The notes: a model not told the origin generated them from the letters alone. Positions 1-8,906 are shown, counted from the stretch's first letter. The stretch: 64,000 nt of DNA from Palsa-601 sp963801185 (GCA_963801185.1 CAWDDW010000003.1:186001-250000), one strand, 5' to 3'. Program-made: numbers and translations.

Positions 1-2
1 GG

Positions 3-1202
3 CTCGTGGTGCGGGACCGGAGCGGCGCAGTGGTGGCGGATGTGCCGGCGGCGTCGCTCGCTGACGAAGCGCCGCTTTACGAGCGGCCTCTTGCTCCCCC
101 GAACGACCTGGCCGAGCGTCGACGCGCCGGCTCGGGCGCCGAGCTCGCCGCGTCCGGATCTCACGACGAGTGGCCTTGGGACCTGTCCGCTCAGCTCTTG
201 TCGATGGTTTACGACCCGGCGTTCGTCTTCCAGCAGTACGATCATCAGCTCTTCTTGAACACCGTGCTCGGGCCGGGTGCCGCCGATGCAACGGTCCTCC
301 GGTTGGCAGCTCCGGGCGTGCCGTGGACAGGCAAGGGCCTTGCACTGACGACCGACGCGAATCCCGGCTGGTGCGTTGTCGACCCCCGCTTGGGGACGGC
401 GCTGACGGTCGCCGAGGCCGTTCTGAACGTGGCTTGTGTCGGAGGCCGGCCGGTGGCTGTCGTCGACTGCCTCAACTTTGGAAATCCCGAGCACCCCGTC
501 GTCATGTGGCAGCTCTCGGAGGCCATAGACGGTATGGCCGAGGCATGCCGGGCGCTCGGCGTGCCGGTGGTCGGGGGAAACGTCTCGCTCTATAACGAGA
601 GCGACGGAGCGGACATCCACCCGACCCCGGTGGTCGGGGTTGTCGGCGTGATAGACGACCTGGCGGCGCGGCCCCCTGGGATCCAGCTGGCCGAAGGCGC
701 TGGGATCGTCTTCCTCGGTGCTTCGTCGTCAGTCCTCGGCGGGTCGCGGTGGTGCGAGGACCTTCTGCGCGAGAAAGGAGGGCCGCTCGCGCCGCTCGAC
801 CTCGTCGCCCATGCCGAAGTGTGCGAGTTCGTCCGCTCCCTCGCGGCCGAGCGGTCGCACGAGCTCGGGATCGTCGGGATCCACGACGTCGCGGACGGCG
901 GTCTCGCGCTCTGCCTGGCGGAGATTTGCGCCGGGTCAGGGATCGGCGCGGTGATCGGCGAGGGTGCCGTGGCGACTCCGGCCGAGCTGTTCAGCGAGGC
1001 GCCGAGCCGGGTCGTCGTGGCGAGCCACGAGCCCGAGTCGGTGCTGCGTGCCGCCGAGTCTGCCGGAGTCCCTGCTCGTCTTCTCGGACGAGGAGGCGGT
1101 GACCGGCTCGTAGTCGGCGGCTTGTTGGACCTCTCGGTCGCGGAGCTGATAGCGGCTCGTTCGCAGCGACTGCCCGACGCGGCCGCACACGCTCAAGGCT
1201 GA
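3..1202 (+). CDS. purL: Phosphoribosylformylglycinamidine synthase PurL, C-terminal part (cut by window edge)
   Basis: The visible 399 residues are the C-terminal half of the FGAM synthase large subunit, which makes FGAM from FGAR, glutamine-derived ammonia and ATP in purine synthesis. Typical PurL stretches are visible: GVPWTGKGLALTTDANPG near residue 105, the DCLNFGNPE segment, GGNVSLYNE, and the late DVADGGLALCLAE motif. The reading frame is open at the left edge, so the true start lies upstream; the GTG at position 6 is internal. The gene ends in a strong inverted repeat. The family assignment is secure; only the N-terminal half is missing from view. Confidence 0.95.
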   Translation, partial: LVVRDRSGAVVADVPAASLADEAPLYERPLAPPNDLAERRRAGSGAELAASGSHDEWPWDLSAQLLSMVYDPAFVFQQYDHQLFLNTVLGPGAADATVLRLAAPGVPWTGKGLALTTDANPGWCVVDPRLGTALTVAEAVLNVACVGGRPVAVVDCLNFGNPEHPVVMWQLSEAIDGMAEACRALGVPVVGGNVSLYNESDGADIHPTPVVGVVGVIDDLAARPPGIQLAEGAGIVFLGASSSVLGGSRWCEDLLREKGGPLAPLDLVAHAEVCEFVRSLAAERSHELGIVGIHDVADGGLALCLAEICAGSGIGAVIGEGAVATPAELFSEAPSRVVVASHEPESVLRAAESAGVPARLLGRGGGDRLVVGGLLDLSVAELIAARSQRLPDAAAHAQG

Positions 1203-1223
1203 GGCGCCGGTGGCTGGCGCCTC
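1201..1223. terminator. Bidirectional terminator hairpin between purL and thioesterase gene
   Basis: A perfect 8-bp inverted repeat, GAGGCGCC / GGCGCCTC, with a 7-base loop starts inside the purL stop codon. It lies between two converging genes. There is no long T run, which is common for actinobacterial terminators. The function is inferred from position and structure. Confidence 0.6.
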
Positions 1224-1235
1224 GGTACTGTCAGC

Positions 1236-1268
1236 CGCCCGGTGGATCAGGTCGCCCGGTGGATCAGG
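1236..1268. repeat. 17-bp tandem duplication at the thioesterase stop
   Basis: The 16-base unit CGCCCGGTGGATCAGG occurs at 1236-1251 and again at 1253-1268, one base apart (period 17). The thioesterase stop codon (1247-1249, minus strand) lies in the downstream copy as read on the minus strand. Without the duplication the frame would have run on, so the repeat seems to have set the present C-terminus. Confidence 0.8.
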
Positions 1269-1738
1269 AAAGTCCCGGTCGCCCGGCTGACCAGGCGCCC
1301 CTCGGCGTCTTCGATCCGCGCCTCGGCAAAAGCGATCTGACGAGTCTCACGCATGACGGCTCCCCGCACGGCGAGGCGGTCGCCGGTTGATGCCGGCCGC
1401 ATCGTCTCGGTCTTCATCTCGACGGTCGCCTTCGTCCGGTCCTTTCCCTTCAGGCCGGCATTGACAGCGAAGTTCATCGCTGCGTCGAGCACCACCGAGT
1501 GGACCCCTGCCTGCACGGTCCCATGTGGGTTGCACGCGAGCGGCTTCGGCTCCCACACCGCCGTCGCCCAGCCTGCATGGTCGTCATCTTCGATGCCGTA
1601 GTCGTCGAAGCCGACGCCAATCGCTTCGAGGATCGCCATCCCCCCGTCGCCCAGCCATCGGCTCATGTCCTTCGGCGGAGACTCCGCTTCGGCTTCGGCT
1701 CCTGCGGCTCCTGCGGCTGGCTTCGTCGGCTTGGTCAC
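1247..1738 (-). CDS. PaaI/YbgC-like hotdog-fold acyl-CoA thioesterase
   Basis: The 163-residue protein resembles the PaaI branch of hotdog thioesterases, which hydrolyse acyl- or aryl-CoA thioesters in the cytoplasm. The core is visible around residues 65-160: HGTVQAGVHSVVLDAAMNFAVN is the usual HGG-type active-site helix region, followed by the beta strands ending in GTFLIHR. The first 24 residues are Ala/Glu-rich and poorly conserved-looking, so a start at Met25 (MSRWLGDGG) is also possible. It is divergent from the thiolase gene at 1889, which fits a role in acyl-CoA metabolism. The exact substrate cannot be read from the sequence. Confidence 0.75.
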   Translation of the reverse strand: MTKPTKPAAGAAGAEAEAESPPKDMSRWLGDGGMAILEAIGVGFDDYGIEDDDHAGWATAVWEPKPLACNPHGTVQAGVHSVVLDAAMNFAVNAGLKGKDRTKATVEMKTETMRPASTGDRLAVRGAVMRETRQIAFAEARIEDAEGRLVSRATGTFLIHRAT

Positions 1739-1888
1739 GGCCCCATGCTACGGATCCGTGGGCGGATTGCGGGACCCGAGCGGAGTGGTACCGACCCGAG
1801 GACCGGCGGTACGCTGTTGATTGACACGTCAGTTTGTCCTACCGCGGCGGTCCAACTCTGCCGCCTAGTCAGTCTCGAGGAGACGCCG

Positions 1889-3064
1889 ATGCCCAATGCA
1901 GTGATCGTGGACGCCGTCCGCACCCCCGGAGGGAAGCGCAACGGCAAGCTGTCGGGCTGGCACCCGGCGGACCTCGCAGCCGAGACCTTGAAGGCAATTG
2001 CGGAGCGGAACGACCTCGACCCCTCGCTCGTTGACGACGTCGTCATGGGCTGTGTGATGCAGGTCGGCGACCAGTCCGTCAACATCGGCCGCAACGCTGT
2101 GCTCGCCGCAGGTTGGCCCGAGTCGGTGCCGGCCACGACCGTCGACCGCCAGTGCGGCTCGTCGCAACAGGCCTTGCACTTCGTCGCTCAAGGCGTGATG
2201 GCCGGCGCGTACGACATAGCGATCGCAGCAGGTGTCGAGTGCATGACCCGAGTGCCGATGGGTGCCTCGATCGGCTCCGGCGTCGGGTTCCCGTTCGGAC
2301 CGACCGTCCGGGCGCGTTACGAGCCGGTGGGTGGCCTCGTGCCTCAGGGCATCTCGGCCGAGATGATCGCCGACCAGTGGGACCTCTCCCGTGAGGAGCT
2401 CGACGCCTTCGGCGCGAAGAGCCAGCAGAACGGGTTGCGCGCGACCGAAGAGGGGCGTTTCGAGCGGGAGATCGTCGCAGTGGCCGTACGCGACGCAGAG
2501 GGCAACGCCACCGACGACATCTTGAACCGTGACGAGGGCCTGCGCCCGGGGACGACGAGCGAGACGCTCGCGAACCTGAAGCCAGCGTTCAAGGAGGACG
2601 GCAAGGTGACCGCCGGCAACTCCTCCCAGATCACCGACGGCGCTTCTGCAGTGCTCGTGATGTCCGAGGAGAAGGCGGCCGAGCTTGGCTTGACGCCTCG
2701 CGCGAGGTTCGTCGGCTTCTCCGTCGTAGGCGTTGACCCCGTCACGATGCTCACGGGGCCGATCCCGGCTACCCACAAGGTGCTCGAGCGGACCAAGCTG
2801 ACGATCGACGACATAGACCTCGTCGAGATCAACGAAGCCTTCGCGTCAGTCGTACTCGCGTGGGAGAAGGAGCTCCACGCAGACATGAGCCGCGTCAACG
2901 TGAACGGCGGCGCGATCGCGCTCGGCCACCCGCTCGGGGCCTCAGGCGCCAAGCTCATGGCCACGCTCTTGAACGAGCTCGAGCGCTCGGGCGGGCGCTA
3001 TGGCCTCCAGACGATGTGCGAAGGCGGCGGGCTCGCCAACGCCACCATCATCGAGCGGATCTGA
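1889..3064 (+). CDS. Acetyl-CoA acetyltransferase (thiolase)
   Basis: A 391-residue thiolase of normal length, catalysing CoA-dependent condensation or cleavage of 3-ketoacyl-CoA. The nucleophilic Cys is in DRQCGSSQQ (about residue 90), the His motif in NEAFASV (about 320), the loop NVNGGAIALGHPLGASG follows, and the second catalytic Cys is in MCEGGGLANA near the end. The ATG at 1889 has a GAGGAGA ribosome site about 6 bases upstream; the frame is open further upstream, but that extension does not resemble a thiolase. A hairpin follows the stop. Which chain length or pathway it serves is not clear; a second thiolase lies at 57704. Confidence 0.92.
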   Translation: MPNAVIVDAVRTPGGKRNGKLSGWHPADLAAETLKAIAERNDLDPSLVDDVVMGCVMQVGDQSVNIGRNAVLAAGWPESVPATTVDRQCGSSQQALHFVAQGVMAGAYDIAIAAGVECMTRVPMGASIGSGVGFPFGPTVRARYEPVGGLVPQGISAEMIADQWDLSREELDAFGAKSQQNGLRATEEGRFEREIVAVAVRDAEGNATDDILNRDEGLRPGTTSETLANLKPAFKEDGKVTAGNSSQITDGASAVLVMSEEKAAELGLTPRARFVGFSVVGVDPVTMLTGPIPATHKVLERTKLTIDDIDLVEINEAFASVVLAWEKELHADMSRVNVNGGAIALGHPLGASGAKLMATLLNELERSGGRYGLQTMCEGGGLANATIIERI

Positions 3065-3096
3065 ACGCCCCGTCCCGCATCTGCTGACCGCTGAGC

Positions 3097-3128
3097 AACG
3101 ACCGGCTCTCCACCGGGGGCCGGTCGTT
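3097..3128. terminator. Hairpin between thiolase and crgA
   Basis: A 10-bp perfect inverted repeat, AACGACCGGC / GCCGGTCGTT, with a 12-base loop lies between converging genes. It probably ends transcription from both sides. No clear T tract follows. Confidence 0.55.
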
Positions 3129-3152
3129 GTCGCGTCCGGGCTACGAAGGACC

Positions 3153-3434
3153 TCAGTGGTAATAGGTGGCCATGATCAGGCCACCGATGATCCCGGCGAT
3201 TCCGGCGAGCAGGTACCAGTTCTGGGTCCCGCCGGGAAGGATGTGCACATAGTTCCCGATGATCGTGAGCAGCCCGAGCACCATGAGCCCCACGATCACG
3301 TAGGGGAACCAACGGGGGCTCTGGCGTTGCGCCTTGGGAATCGGGGGTGTGTACCGGCCGCTTTGTTGAGCCACCTGTCTCTGCGAGGGGGTCACCCTGC
3401 CCCCGCTGCCTGAGCCTGCCTTCGCGCGTGCCAC
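3153..3434 (-). CDS. crgA: Cell division protein CrgA
   Basis: A 93-residue protein with the CrgA layout: a basic N-terminus, the conserved SGRYTPP segment (about 25-31), then two membrane helices (about 43-63 and 74-91) ending a few residues before the C-terminus. CrgA is a divisome membrane protein of actinobacteria that contacts FtsZ and penicillin-binding proteins. Its place beside trpG/pabA and pknB matches the conserved actinobacterial gene order, which supports the assignment of so short a protein. Confidence 0.9.
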   Translation of the reverse strand: MARAKAGSGSGGRVTPSQRQVAQQSGRYTPPIPKAQRQSPRWFPYVIVGLMVLGLLTIIGNYVHILPGGTQNWYLLAGIAGIIGGLIMATYYH

Positions 3435-3489
3435 GCCCGCAGGATACTCACCGGCCGCCGGTTACCGGGACCGCAGGTACCTTTGAGGG

Positions 3490-4086
3490 ATGGGAGCGCG
3501 GGTCCTCGTCATCGACAACTACGACAGTTTCGTCTACAACCTCGTCCAGTACCTGGGCGAGCTCGGTGCCGAGCCGACTGTCCTCAGGAACGACGACACC
3601 GATCTCGCCGGCCTCCGCGCCCTCGAACCGGAGGCCCTGGTGATCTCCCCTGGCCCCGGGCGACCCTCGGACGCAGGCGTCAGCAAGGCGGCGATCGGTG
3701 CGTTCGGGGAGGCAGGTGTGCCGGTGCTCGGCGTCTGCCTCGGGCACCAGTGCATCGGCGAGCTGTACGGCGGTGAGATCGTACGAGCAGGCGAGATCGT
3801 CCACGGAAAGGCCAGCTTCGTCGACCACGACGGCAAAGGAGTCTTCGCCGGCCTCCCGAACCCGCTGCAGGCGACCCGCTACCACTCCCTCGTGGTCGAC
3901 CCTGCGACGGTGCCGCCGGAGCTGACGGTCTCGGCCCGCACCCGCGACGGCCTCATCATGGGGCTCCGCCACGTGAGCCTGCCCGTCGAGGGCGTGCAGT
4001 TCCATCCCGAGTCGATCCTCACCGGCAAGGCAGGCAAGCAGCTGCTCTCCAACTTCCTCTCACTCGTCGGAGCTGTCGCCCTCTGA
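3490..4086 (+). CDS. pabA: Glutamine amidotransferase of anthranilate/aminodeoxychorismate synthase
   Basis: A 198-residue class I glutamine amidotransferase. It starts with the typical VLVIDNYDSFVYNL, has the oxyanion motif SPGPGRPSDAG, the catalytic Cys in GVCLGHQ (about residue 82), and the His-Glu pair in QFHPESILT (about 172-176). It supplies ammonia from glutamine to TrpE or PabB for tryptophan or folate synthesis; the neighbour TrpE/PabB is not in the window, so trpG and pabA cannot be separated. It lies next to pknB as in other actinobacteria. It converges on pknB with 42 bp between the stops. Confidence 0.9.
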   Translation: MGARVLVIDNYDSFVYNLVQYLGELGAEPTVLRNDDTDLAGLRALEPEALVISPGPGRPSDAGVSKAAIGAFGEAGVPVLGVCLGHQCIGELYGGEIVRAGEIVHGKASFVDHDGKGVFAGLPNPLQATRYHSLVVDPATVPPELTVSARTRDGLIMGLRHVSLPVEGVQFHPESILTGKAGKQLLSNFLSLVGAVAL

Positions 4087-4128
4087 GGTTCGGGCTGATC
4101 TTCTGGCTCAGATCCGCCCGGGTCAGCT

Positions 4129-6162
4129 TCAGCCGCGCCGGGCGTGACTCTTCACCGTCGTCGAGGTGGTCGTCGGGGACGTGGTGGACGTGGTCGTCGG
4201 GGGTGTGGTCGAGGTAGTAGTCGTCGTCGACGCTTCGACTACGTCGATCGTCACGGTTGAACCCTTCGCCACCACGGTCCCGGCTGCAGGGCTCTGGCCG
4301 GACACGTAGTCGGGTTGGAAAGCAGGGTTGGTCACGAACTGGACAGCACACACGAGGCCTGCCGCCAGGATCGCGTGCCTTGCGACGGCCTCTTTCAGTC
4401 CATAAACGTTCGGCACGTTCGCCGGCGGTCCGCTCGACACGACGAGCACGACACCGAAGCCCGCTGGCTCCTTCGTCCCGACAGGGGGTTGGGTGCCGGA
4501 CACGAGGCCCTTCTTCACCGTGGCAGACGGCGCGTAAGTTATTGACTTCTCCGAGAGCAGGTGGCTGGCGAGCACGAGCGAAGCTTCCGACGGTGTCAGG
4601 TTGACGACGGACGGGATGGTCTCCTGCGTCGCACCGCGGAAGAAGTAGATGGTGACGGTCCCCCCCTTGCCGATGACGGTGCCGGGAACGGGAACGGTCC
4701 TCTGGACCGTGTTCACCTGCTCGTCAGGGTTCGTAGGGGTTACCGGAACGAGCTTGTATTTGAGCCCCTTGGCTCGCAAGGTGGCCTCGGCCGTCGTCAC
4801 GGGCTCGAAGTACACGCCCGGCACGACAACCTGGACCGGGCCGCTCGAATAGGTGAGCTTCACGGTCTGGCCCTTGCGCACGAGGACATCGGGCTCAGGG
4901 GTCTGACCGACCACCGTGTTGGCCGCCGCCGACGACGGCGTGGACTTCACCTGGAATTTGAGGCCGTCACCTTTGAGGGTGGCCTCGGCTGCGGTGAGGC
5001 TGTGCTCCCTCACGTCCGGCATGGGGAAGTACCCGCCCGATCCGAAGTAGCCGAGGGCGCGTCCCCCGAAGTAGATCAAGAGGACCAACGCCACTGCGAG
5101 AGCAACGCCGGCCAGCGACCATCCGATCCAACGCCGTTTCGGGAGCTGGGGCTGGCCACCGCCCTGGTCGGAGCTGGCGAGCTCCGTCTTTGGTTGAGCC
5201 ATCGTCGCCGTAGCGCCGATGGGAAGGGCGGTAGTCGCCGGGACGACCGCCTGAGTGAGCCCGATGGCCTGGGTGGCGGCGAACACACCTGTCATCGCCA
5301 TGACCGGGGCACCCTGTGCATATCGCTGGAGGTCGGCGTACAGGTCCTCGGAAGTCGGGTAGCGGTCCCCAGGCTGCTTGGCCATGGCCCGGAGGATGAT
5401 CGCTTCGAGAGCTTCCGGAACTCGTGGCTCGACCTCGCTCGGGGGTATCGCCGCCTCCGAGACGTGCTTGTAGGCGATGGCAACCGGCGTATCGGCCGAG
5501 AACGGTGGTCGACCGGTGACCATCTCGTAGAGCACCACCCCGAGCGCGTACACGTCGCTCCGGCCGTCGACACCGAGCCCTTGGGCCTGCTCCGGCGAGA
5601 AGTAAGTGGCAGTGCCCATCACGAGGCCGGTCTGAGTCACGCTGTCGTCGGACCCGACGGCCCGCGCGATGCCGAAGTCCGTCACCTTGACCTGGCCGTC
5701 CCTCGTCAACAGGACGTTGCCGGGCTTGACGTCGCGGTGTATCACCCCGTGCCGATGTGCGTAGCTGAGCGCCTTCGCGATGTCGGCGGCGATTCCGGCC
5801 GCTCGGGCTGCTGGAAGCGGTGCCTGGCTGCGGATGATCGACGACAGGGGTTCGCCGTCCACGTACTCCATGACAATGAAGTACGTGCGCTCGGACTCGC
5901 CCCAGTCAAAGACCGGGACGATGTTGGGATGCGAGAGATTGGCAGCGGCCTGTGCCTCCCGCCGGAAGCGTTCAACGAACGACGAGTCGCTCGAGAGCTC
6001 GGGAAAGAGGACCTTCAGAGCGACAGGCCGATCCAACAAGAGGTCGCGCGCGAGGTACACCTGGGCCGTCCCGCCACGGGCGATCTGGCGGATCAGCTCG
6101 TAGCGGCCGTTGTAAATCCGGGCGCGGTCGTCTCCCGTGTTCGACGGGGGGGTCGAAGTCAT
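4129..6162 (-). CDS. pknB: PASTA-domain serine/threonine protein kinase PknB
   Basis: A 677-residue membrane kinase. The N-terminal kinase domain (about 20-285) has the glycine loop, Lys50 in VALKV, HRDVKPGN at 142-149 and DFG at 162-164, so it looks active. A single membrane helix lies near 345-370 and is followed by four PASTA repeats (about 378-640), which bind muropeptides outside the cell. The last 30 residues are almost all Thr/Ser/Pro. It is the last gene of the fhaA-fhaB-pstP-pbpA-pknB transcription unit, 25 bp after pbpA, and would phosphorylate cell-wall and division proteins. No separate pknA gene is present. Confidence 0.95.
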   Translation of the reverse strand: MTSTPPSNTGDDRARIYNGRYELIRQIARGGTAQVYLARDLLLDRPVALKVLFPELSSDSSFVERFRREAQAAANLSHPNIVPVFDWGESERTYFIVMEYVDGEPLSSIIRSQAPLPAARAAGIAADIAKALSYAHRHGVIHRDVKPGNVLLTRDGQVKVTDFGIARAVGSDDSVTQTGLVMGTATYFSPEQAQGLGVDGRSDVYALGVVLYEMVTGRPPFSADTPVAIAYKHVSEAAIPPSEVEPRVPEALEAIILRAMAKQPGDRYPTSEDLYADLQRYAQGAPVMAMTGVFAATQAIGLTQAVVPATTALPIGATATMAQPKTELASSDQGGGQPQLPKRRWIGWSLAGVALAVALVLLIYFGGRALGYFGSGGYFPMPDVREHSLTAAEATLKGDGLKFQVKSTPSSAAANTVVGQTPEPDVLVRKGQTVKLTYSSGPVQVVVPGVYFEPVTTAEATLRAKGLKYKLVPVTPTNPDEQVNTVQRTVPVPGTVIGKGGTVTIYFFRGATQETIPSVVNLTPSEASLVLASHLLSEKSITYAPSATVKKGLVSGTQPPVGTKEPAGFGVVLVVSSGPPANVPNVYGLKEAVARHAILAAGLVCAVQFVTNPAFQPDYVSGQSPAAGTVVAKGSTVTIDVVEASTTTTTSTTPPTTTSTTSPTTTSTTVKSHARRG

Positions 6163-6187
6163 GTGGGCACGAGCCTATTGCGGTGAG

Positions 6188-7726
6188 TCATTGACCCGCT
6201 TCCAATACGTCGGTGAGCATCTGGTCGACGAGCGGACCGGCGACCGTGGCACCGGTTCCCTCCGCACAGGTCGGCGACCCCTCAGGCGACGGGACCTCGG
6301 CAGCCACCACGGCTTTCGGCGTCTGCCCCGCACCTGCAGGTGCCATCGCGATCAGCCAGTCGTAGGTGGAGCAGTTCCCTGTGCTGATCGACGTGGCTAC
6401 TTCGGCCGTACCCGTCTTAGCGGCGACCTGGATGCCTTGGGACTGAAGGTTAGTGAACACGCCTGCCGCCGTCCCACCGGCGGCCGCGCTCGTCACGCCC
6501 AGCATCAGATTCCGGACCTTCGCCGCGGTCAGCGCAGAGGTCGCCGTCTTCCACACGTGAGGCTGATACGTCTTCACGACATCGCCGTCGCTGTCGATGA
6601 TCCGGCTCATGATGTGGGGAGCCATGATCTTGCCGTTGTCAGCTATGCCGGCTGCGACGAGCGCCATCGAGAGTGCAGAGGCAGCGTCGTTGTACTGGCC
6701 GATCGCCGAGTAGGCGAGGTACGGCGGGTTCGCTGCCAGCAAGGTCTCGGGGGCGATGGTCGCCCCGGCGACCTCGTACGACGGCAGGTCGAGCGGAGGC
6801 CGCGTCCCGCCCGCTTGGCAGATGCCGGCCAATCCCTGGCACCATCCGAACGACTCCGCTTCACCGACAACGGATGGTGCGCCCAGCGCGAGCCCGACCT
6901 CCGCGTAGGCCGTGTCGCAGGACCGGGCGAGGATCTCCGGCAGGGGTCCACCGCAGTCCGCGTAGCCGTAGTTGTGAAACGGCTGCGGCGCACCCTTGAT
7001 GGAGATCTGAATCGCGAACGGCCACACCTTCTTCGCGAGCGACGGGTCGCGGTCGAAGATGGCGGCTGTGTCCATCGTCTTGAACGTCGACCCCGGCTGG
7101 TGCGGCACGGCGCTCGCCAGGTTCAAGAAAGGCTCGGGGTTCTGCGCGGCGAGCGCGTCGTACGCCTTCAGCACCTCCTTCGCGTTCAGCGAGGACAGGG
7201 TGTTGGGGTCGTAGCTCGGGGCACCGTACATCGCGAGCACGTTCCCGTTCTGCGGGTTGAGCGCGACGATCTCCGCGCCCGTGCGGTTCCCGATGATCGA
7301 GGCCGCATCGGCCTGAAGCGTGCTCGGGATCGTCAAGATGACGTCGTCGGTCTCCTGATGCTGTGTGAGCAGTCCCTGAGACTCGTGCTGGCTGAGGTAC
7401 TGGTTGTACTCGTGCTCGATACCCATGAGGACGTTGTCGGACTCGACATCGAAATAGCCGGTGATCTGGCCGAAGTCCGTCGCGGTTGCCTCCGGGTAGA
7501 CACGCAGCAGACCACCCTTCACCTCCGTCGAGTAGGCGAGGACCTTGTCGTCTGCACTGAGAATCGCCCCTCGGGAGAGGAAGATGGACGCGACCTTGCC
7601 TTGCTCGCCTAGCGGGCTCTTCGAAAGCGAGTTGGCTTGCCGCACCTGGATGTTGTTGAGCTGGACGAACAGCAGTGCAAAGCACAGCACCAGCACCGCG
7701 CCCACCCACCTGATCCGTGGGTTCAT
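6188..7726 (-). CDS. pbpA: Class B penicillin-binding protein (PbpA/FtsI type)
   Basis: A 512-residue peptidoglycan transpeptidase with one N-terminal membrane helix (about 6-25) and no obvious cytoplasmic domain. The catalytic Ser-x-x-Lys is STFK (about residue 216), the second motif is Ser-Cys-Asp (in place of the more common SxN), and the third is KTGTAEV (about 438). The gene follows the pstP remnant by 22 bp and precedes pknB by 25 bp, so the unit is probably co-transcribed. Its usual glycosyltransferase partner RodA/FtsW is not encoded beside it. Length and motifs match actinobacterial PbpA. Confidence 0.93.
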   Translation of the reverse strand: MNPRIRWVGAVLVLCFALLFVQLNNIQVRQANSLSKSPLGEQGKVASIFLSRGAILSADDKVLAYSTEVKGGLLRVYPEATATDFGQITGYFDVESDNVLMGIEHEYNQYLSQHESQGLLTQHQETDDVILTIPSTLQADAASIIGNRTGAEIVALNPQNGNVLAMYGAPSYDPNTLSSLNAKEVLKAYDALAAQNPEPFLNLASAVPHQPGSTFKTMDTAAIFDRDPSLAKKVWPFAIQISIKGAPQPFHNYGYADCGGPLPEILARSCDTAYAEVGLALGAPSVVGEAESFGWCQGLAGICQAGGTRPPLDLPSYEVAGATIAPETLLAANPPYLAYSAIGQYNDAASALSMALVAAGIADNGKIMAPHIMSRIIDSDGDVVKTYQPHVWKTATSALTAAKVRNLMLGVTSAAAGGTAAGVFTNLQSQGIQVAAKTGTAEVATSISTGNCSTYDWLIAMAPAGAGQTPKAVVAAEVPSPEGSPTCAEGTGATVAGPLVDQMLTDVLEAGQ

Positions 7727-7748
7727 TACTTCGTCACCTCGCTCTTCA

Positions 7749-8906
7749 TCACTTGCCCGGCTTCGTCGTCGTCGTGGTCGACTTCAGAGTCGTCGAGGTC
7801 GTGGTGGACTTCAGAGTGGTCGATGTGCTGTTGGTCGATTTCGGGGAGGTCGAGGTCGTGGTCGACTTCACGCTTGTCGAAGTCGTGGTGGCGGCACGAG
7901 TCTTCGCCGTGGTCGGGGTGGGCGGGAGGCTCGAGGTGACCGTCAGCGGCTGGGCACCAGCGAGTGACCCAAGCCGCACGGTAGTGGTCGTGGTCGAGCC
8001 GCCAGGACCCATACCGAGCTCGTTCGACAGACGGACCAGATCACTCACCTCTTGCTTTGCTGCTGCGTACGACGACTCGGCGATTCCCCGTTGCACCTCC
8101 GTGACCGAGTTCGGGAGCAGGTTGTTGGTGGTGACATCGCTCGTCTCGAGCAACTGGGGCTTGAACCAGAGCAGGCCACCCGGCCTTCCTTGGAAGATAC
8201 TCACACGGTCGCCGGACAAGCCCACGTAATAAGCGGAGCTCTGGAACCAGGTGACGACTCCGACCACGCCGCCACCCAGTCCAGCCAGGACGAGAATGAA
8301 CAAGAACACGCGAAACGTCACGATCCGGTCCCGGTACTGCTTCGACAGGCCCCTCGTGGGAACGAAGACCGTCGACCTCGCGTGAGAGCCCGTCACACCT
8401 TCGGCCGAGTCGTAGGTCGATGCTTCGGCAAGGGACGCGGGCACGGTGGCGCGAACGGTCATGGACCGCCCGCGGCGGTGAGCAGCGCCGCCGCGGACCC
8501 GAGCCGCGCCTTCGCCGGCGTCGTCCCCCGCCGGGAGCTCCTGATCAGAGTCGTCTTCGAGCGTCGTTCCGGACTCGAGCGGCGGCGGATCGTCATCTAG
8601 CTCCCCGTCGTACAGCTCGGGCGACGGTTCCACAGTCGGGTCGGCCGATCTCTCTCCCGCTGAAGGCTCGGCGGTGGCGGGCGGATCGCGCGAGTCAGAG
8701 GGCCGAGCGGAGGGATTCGGTGGTCCTGAGGGATCGGCGACGTCGATCTGATCGGTGCTGGGATCGAGCGACCCGGCGGCCGCGGCGGCGGAGAGCCCGG
8801 GAGCGGCTTTGCCGGCCGCTCCGTCGCCGCGTCGCTTGCGAGCGCGTGTCACGGGCATGGACTGAGTCACATCGGCGCCCCGCTCATCGGTGCCGATGTC
8901 GGGCAT
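7749..8906 (-). CDS. Membrane and extracytoplasmic part of PstP phosphatase, split off by a frame break
   Basis: An acidic, Pro/Glu-rich disordered stretch is followed by one membrane helix (VFLFILVLAGLGGGVVGVV), then an extracytoplasmic domain (YYVGLSGDRVSIFQGRPGG onward) of the type found at the C-terminus of actinobacterial PstP. The tail is almost pure Thr/Ser/Lys. It is out of frame with the PP2C catalytic ORF at 8884-9708. Skipping one base near the CGAGC at 8931-8935 (plus strand) joins the two into a normal-looking PstP. As annotated it could start at ATG 8906 (overlapping the upstream stop), ATG 8858, or nearby GTG codons. The break may be a sequence error. Confidence 0.7.
   Translation of the reverse strand: MPDIGTDERGADVTQSMPVTRARKRRGDGAAGKAAPGLSAAAAAGSLDPSTDQIDVADPSGPPNPSARPSDSRDPPATAEPSAGERSADPTVEPSPELYDGELDDDPPPLESGTTLEDDSDQELPAGDDAGEGAARVRGGAAHRRGRSMTVRATVPASLAEASTYDSAEGVTGSHARSTVFVPTRGLSKQYRDRIVTFRVFLFILVLAGLGGGVVGVVTWFQSSAYYVGLSGDRVSIFQGRPGGLLWFKPQLLETSDVTTNNLLPNSVTEVQRGIAESSYAAAKQEVSDLVRLSNELGMGPGGSTTTTTVRLGSLAGAQPLTVTSSLPPTPTTAKTRAATTTSTSVKSTTTSTSPKSTNSTSTTLKSTTTSTTLKSTTTTTKPGK
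7757..7892 (-). repeat. Degenerate tandem repeats coding a Thr-rich tail
   Basis: Degenerate repeats encode the recurring peptide S-T-T-x-K-S-T-T-T-S-T at the C-terminus of the PstP-like membrane segment. On the plus strand this shows as repeated GTCGAxGTCGTGGT and GACTTCA blocks. Such Thr-rich extracytoplasmic tails are often O-mannosylated in actinobacteria; that use here is an inference. Confidence 0.55.

Noticed and set aside
4561..6186. 541-residue plus-strand frame opposite pknB
   Set aside because: Composition is Arg/Gly/His-rich without motifs; it is antisense to a clear kinase.
6188..7726. SxN motif of PbpA reads Ser-Cys-Asp
   Set aside because: From memory, some class B PBPs including E. 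coli PBP2 also have Asp here (SCD), so it is not a sign of inactivation.
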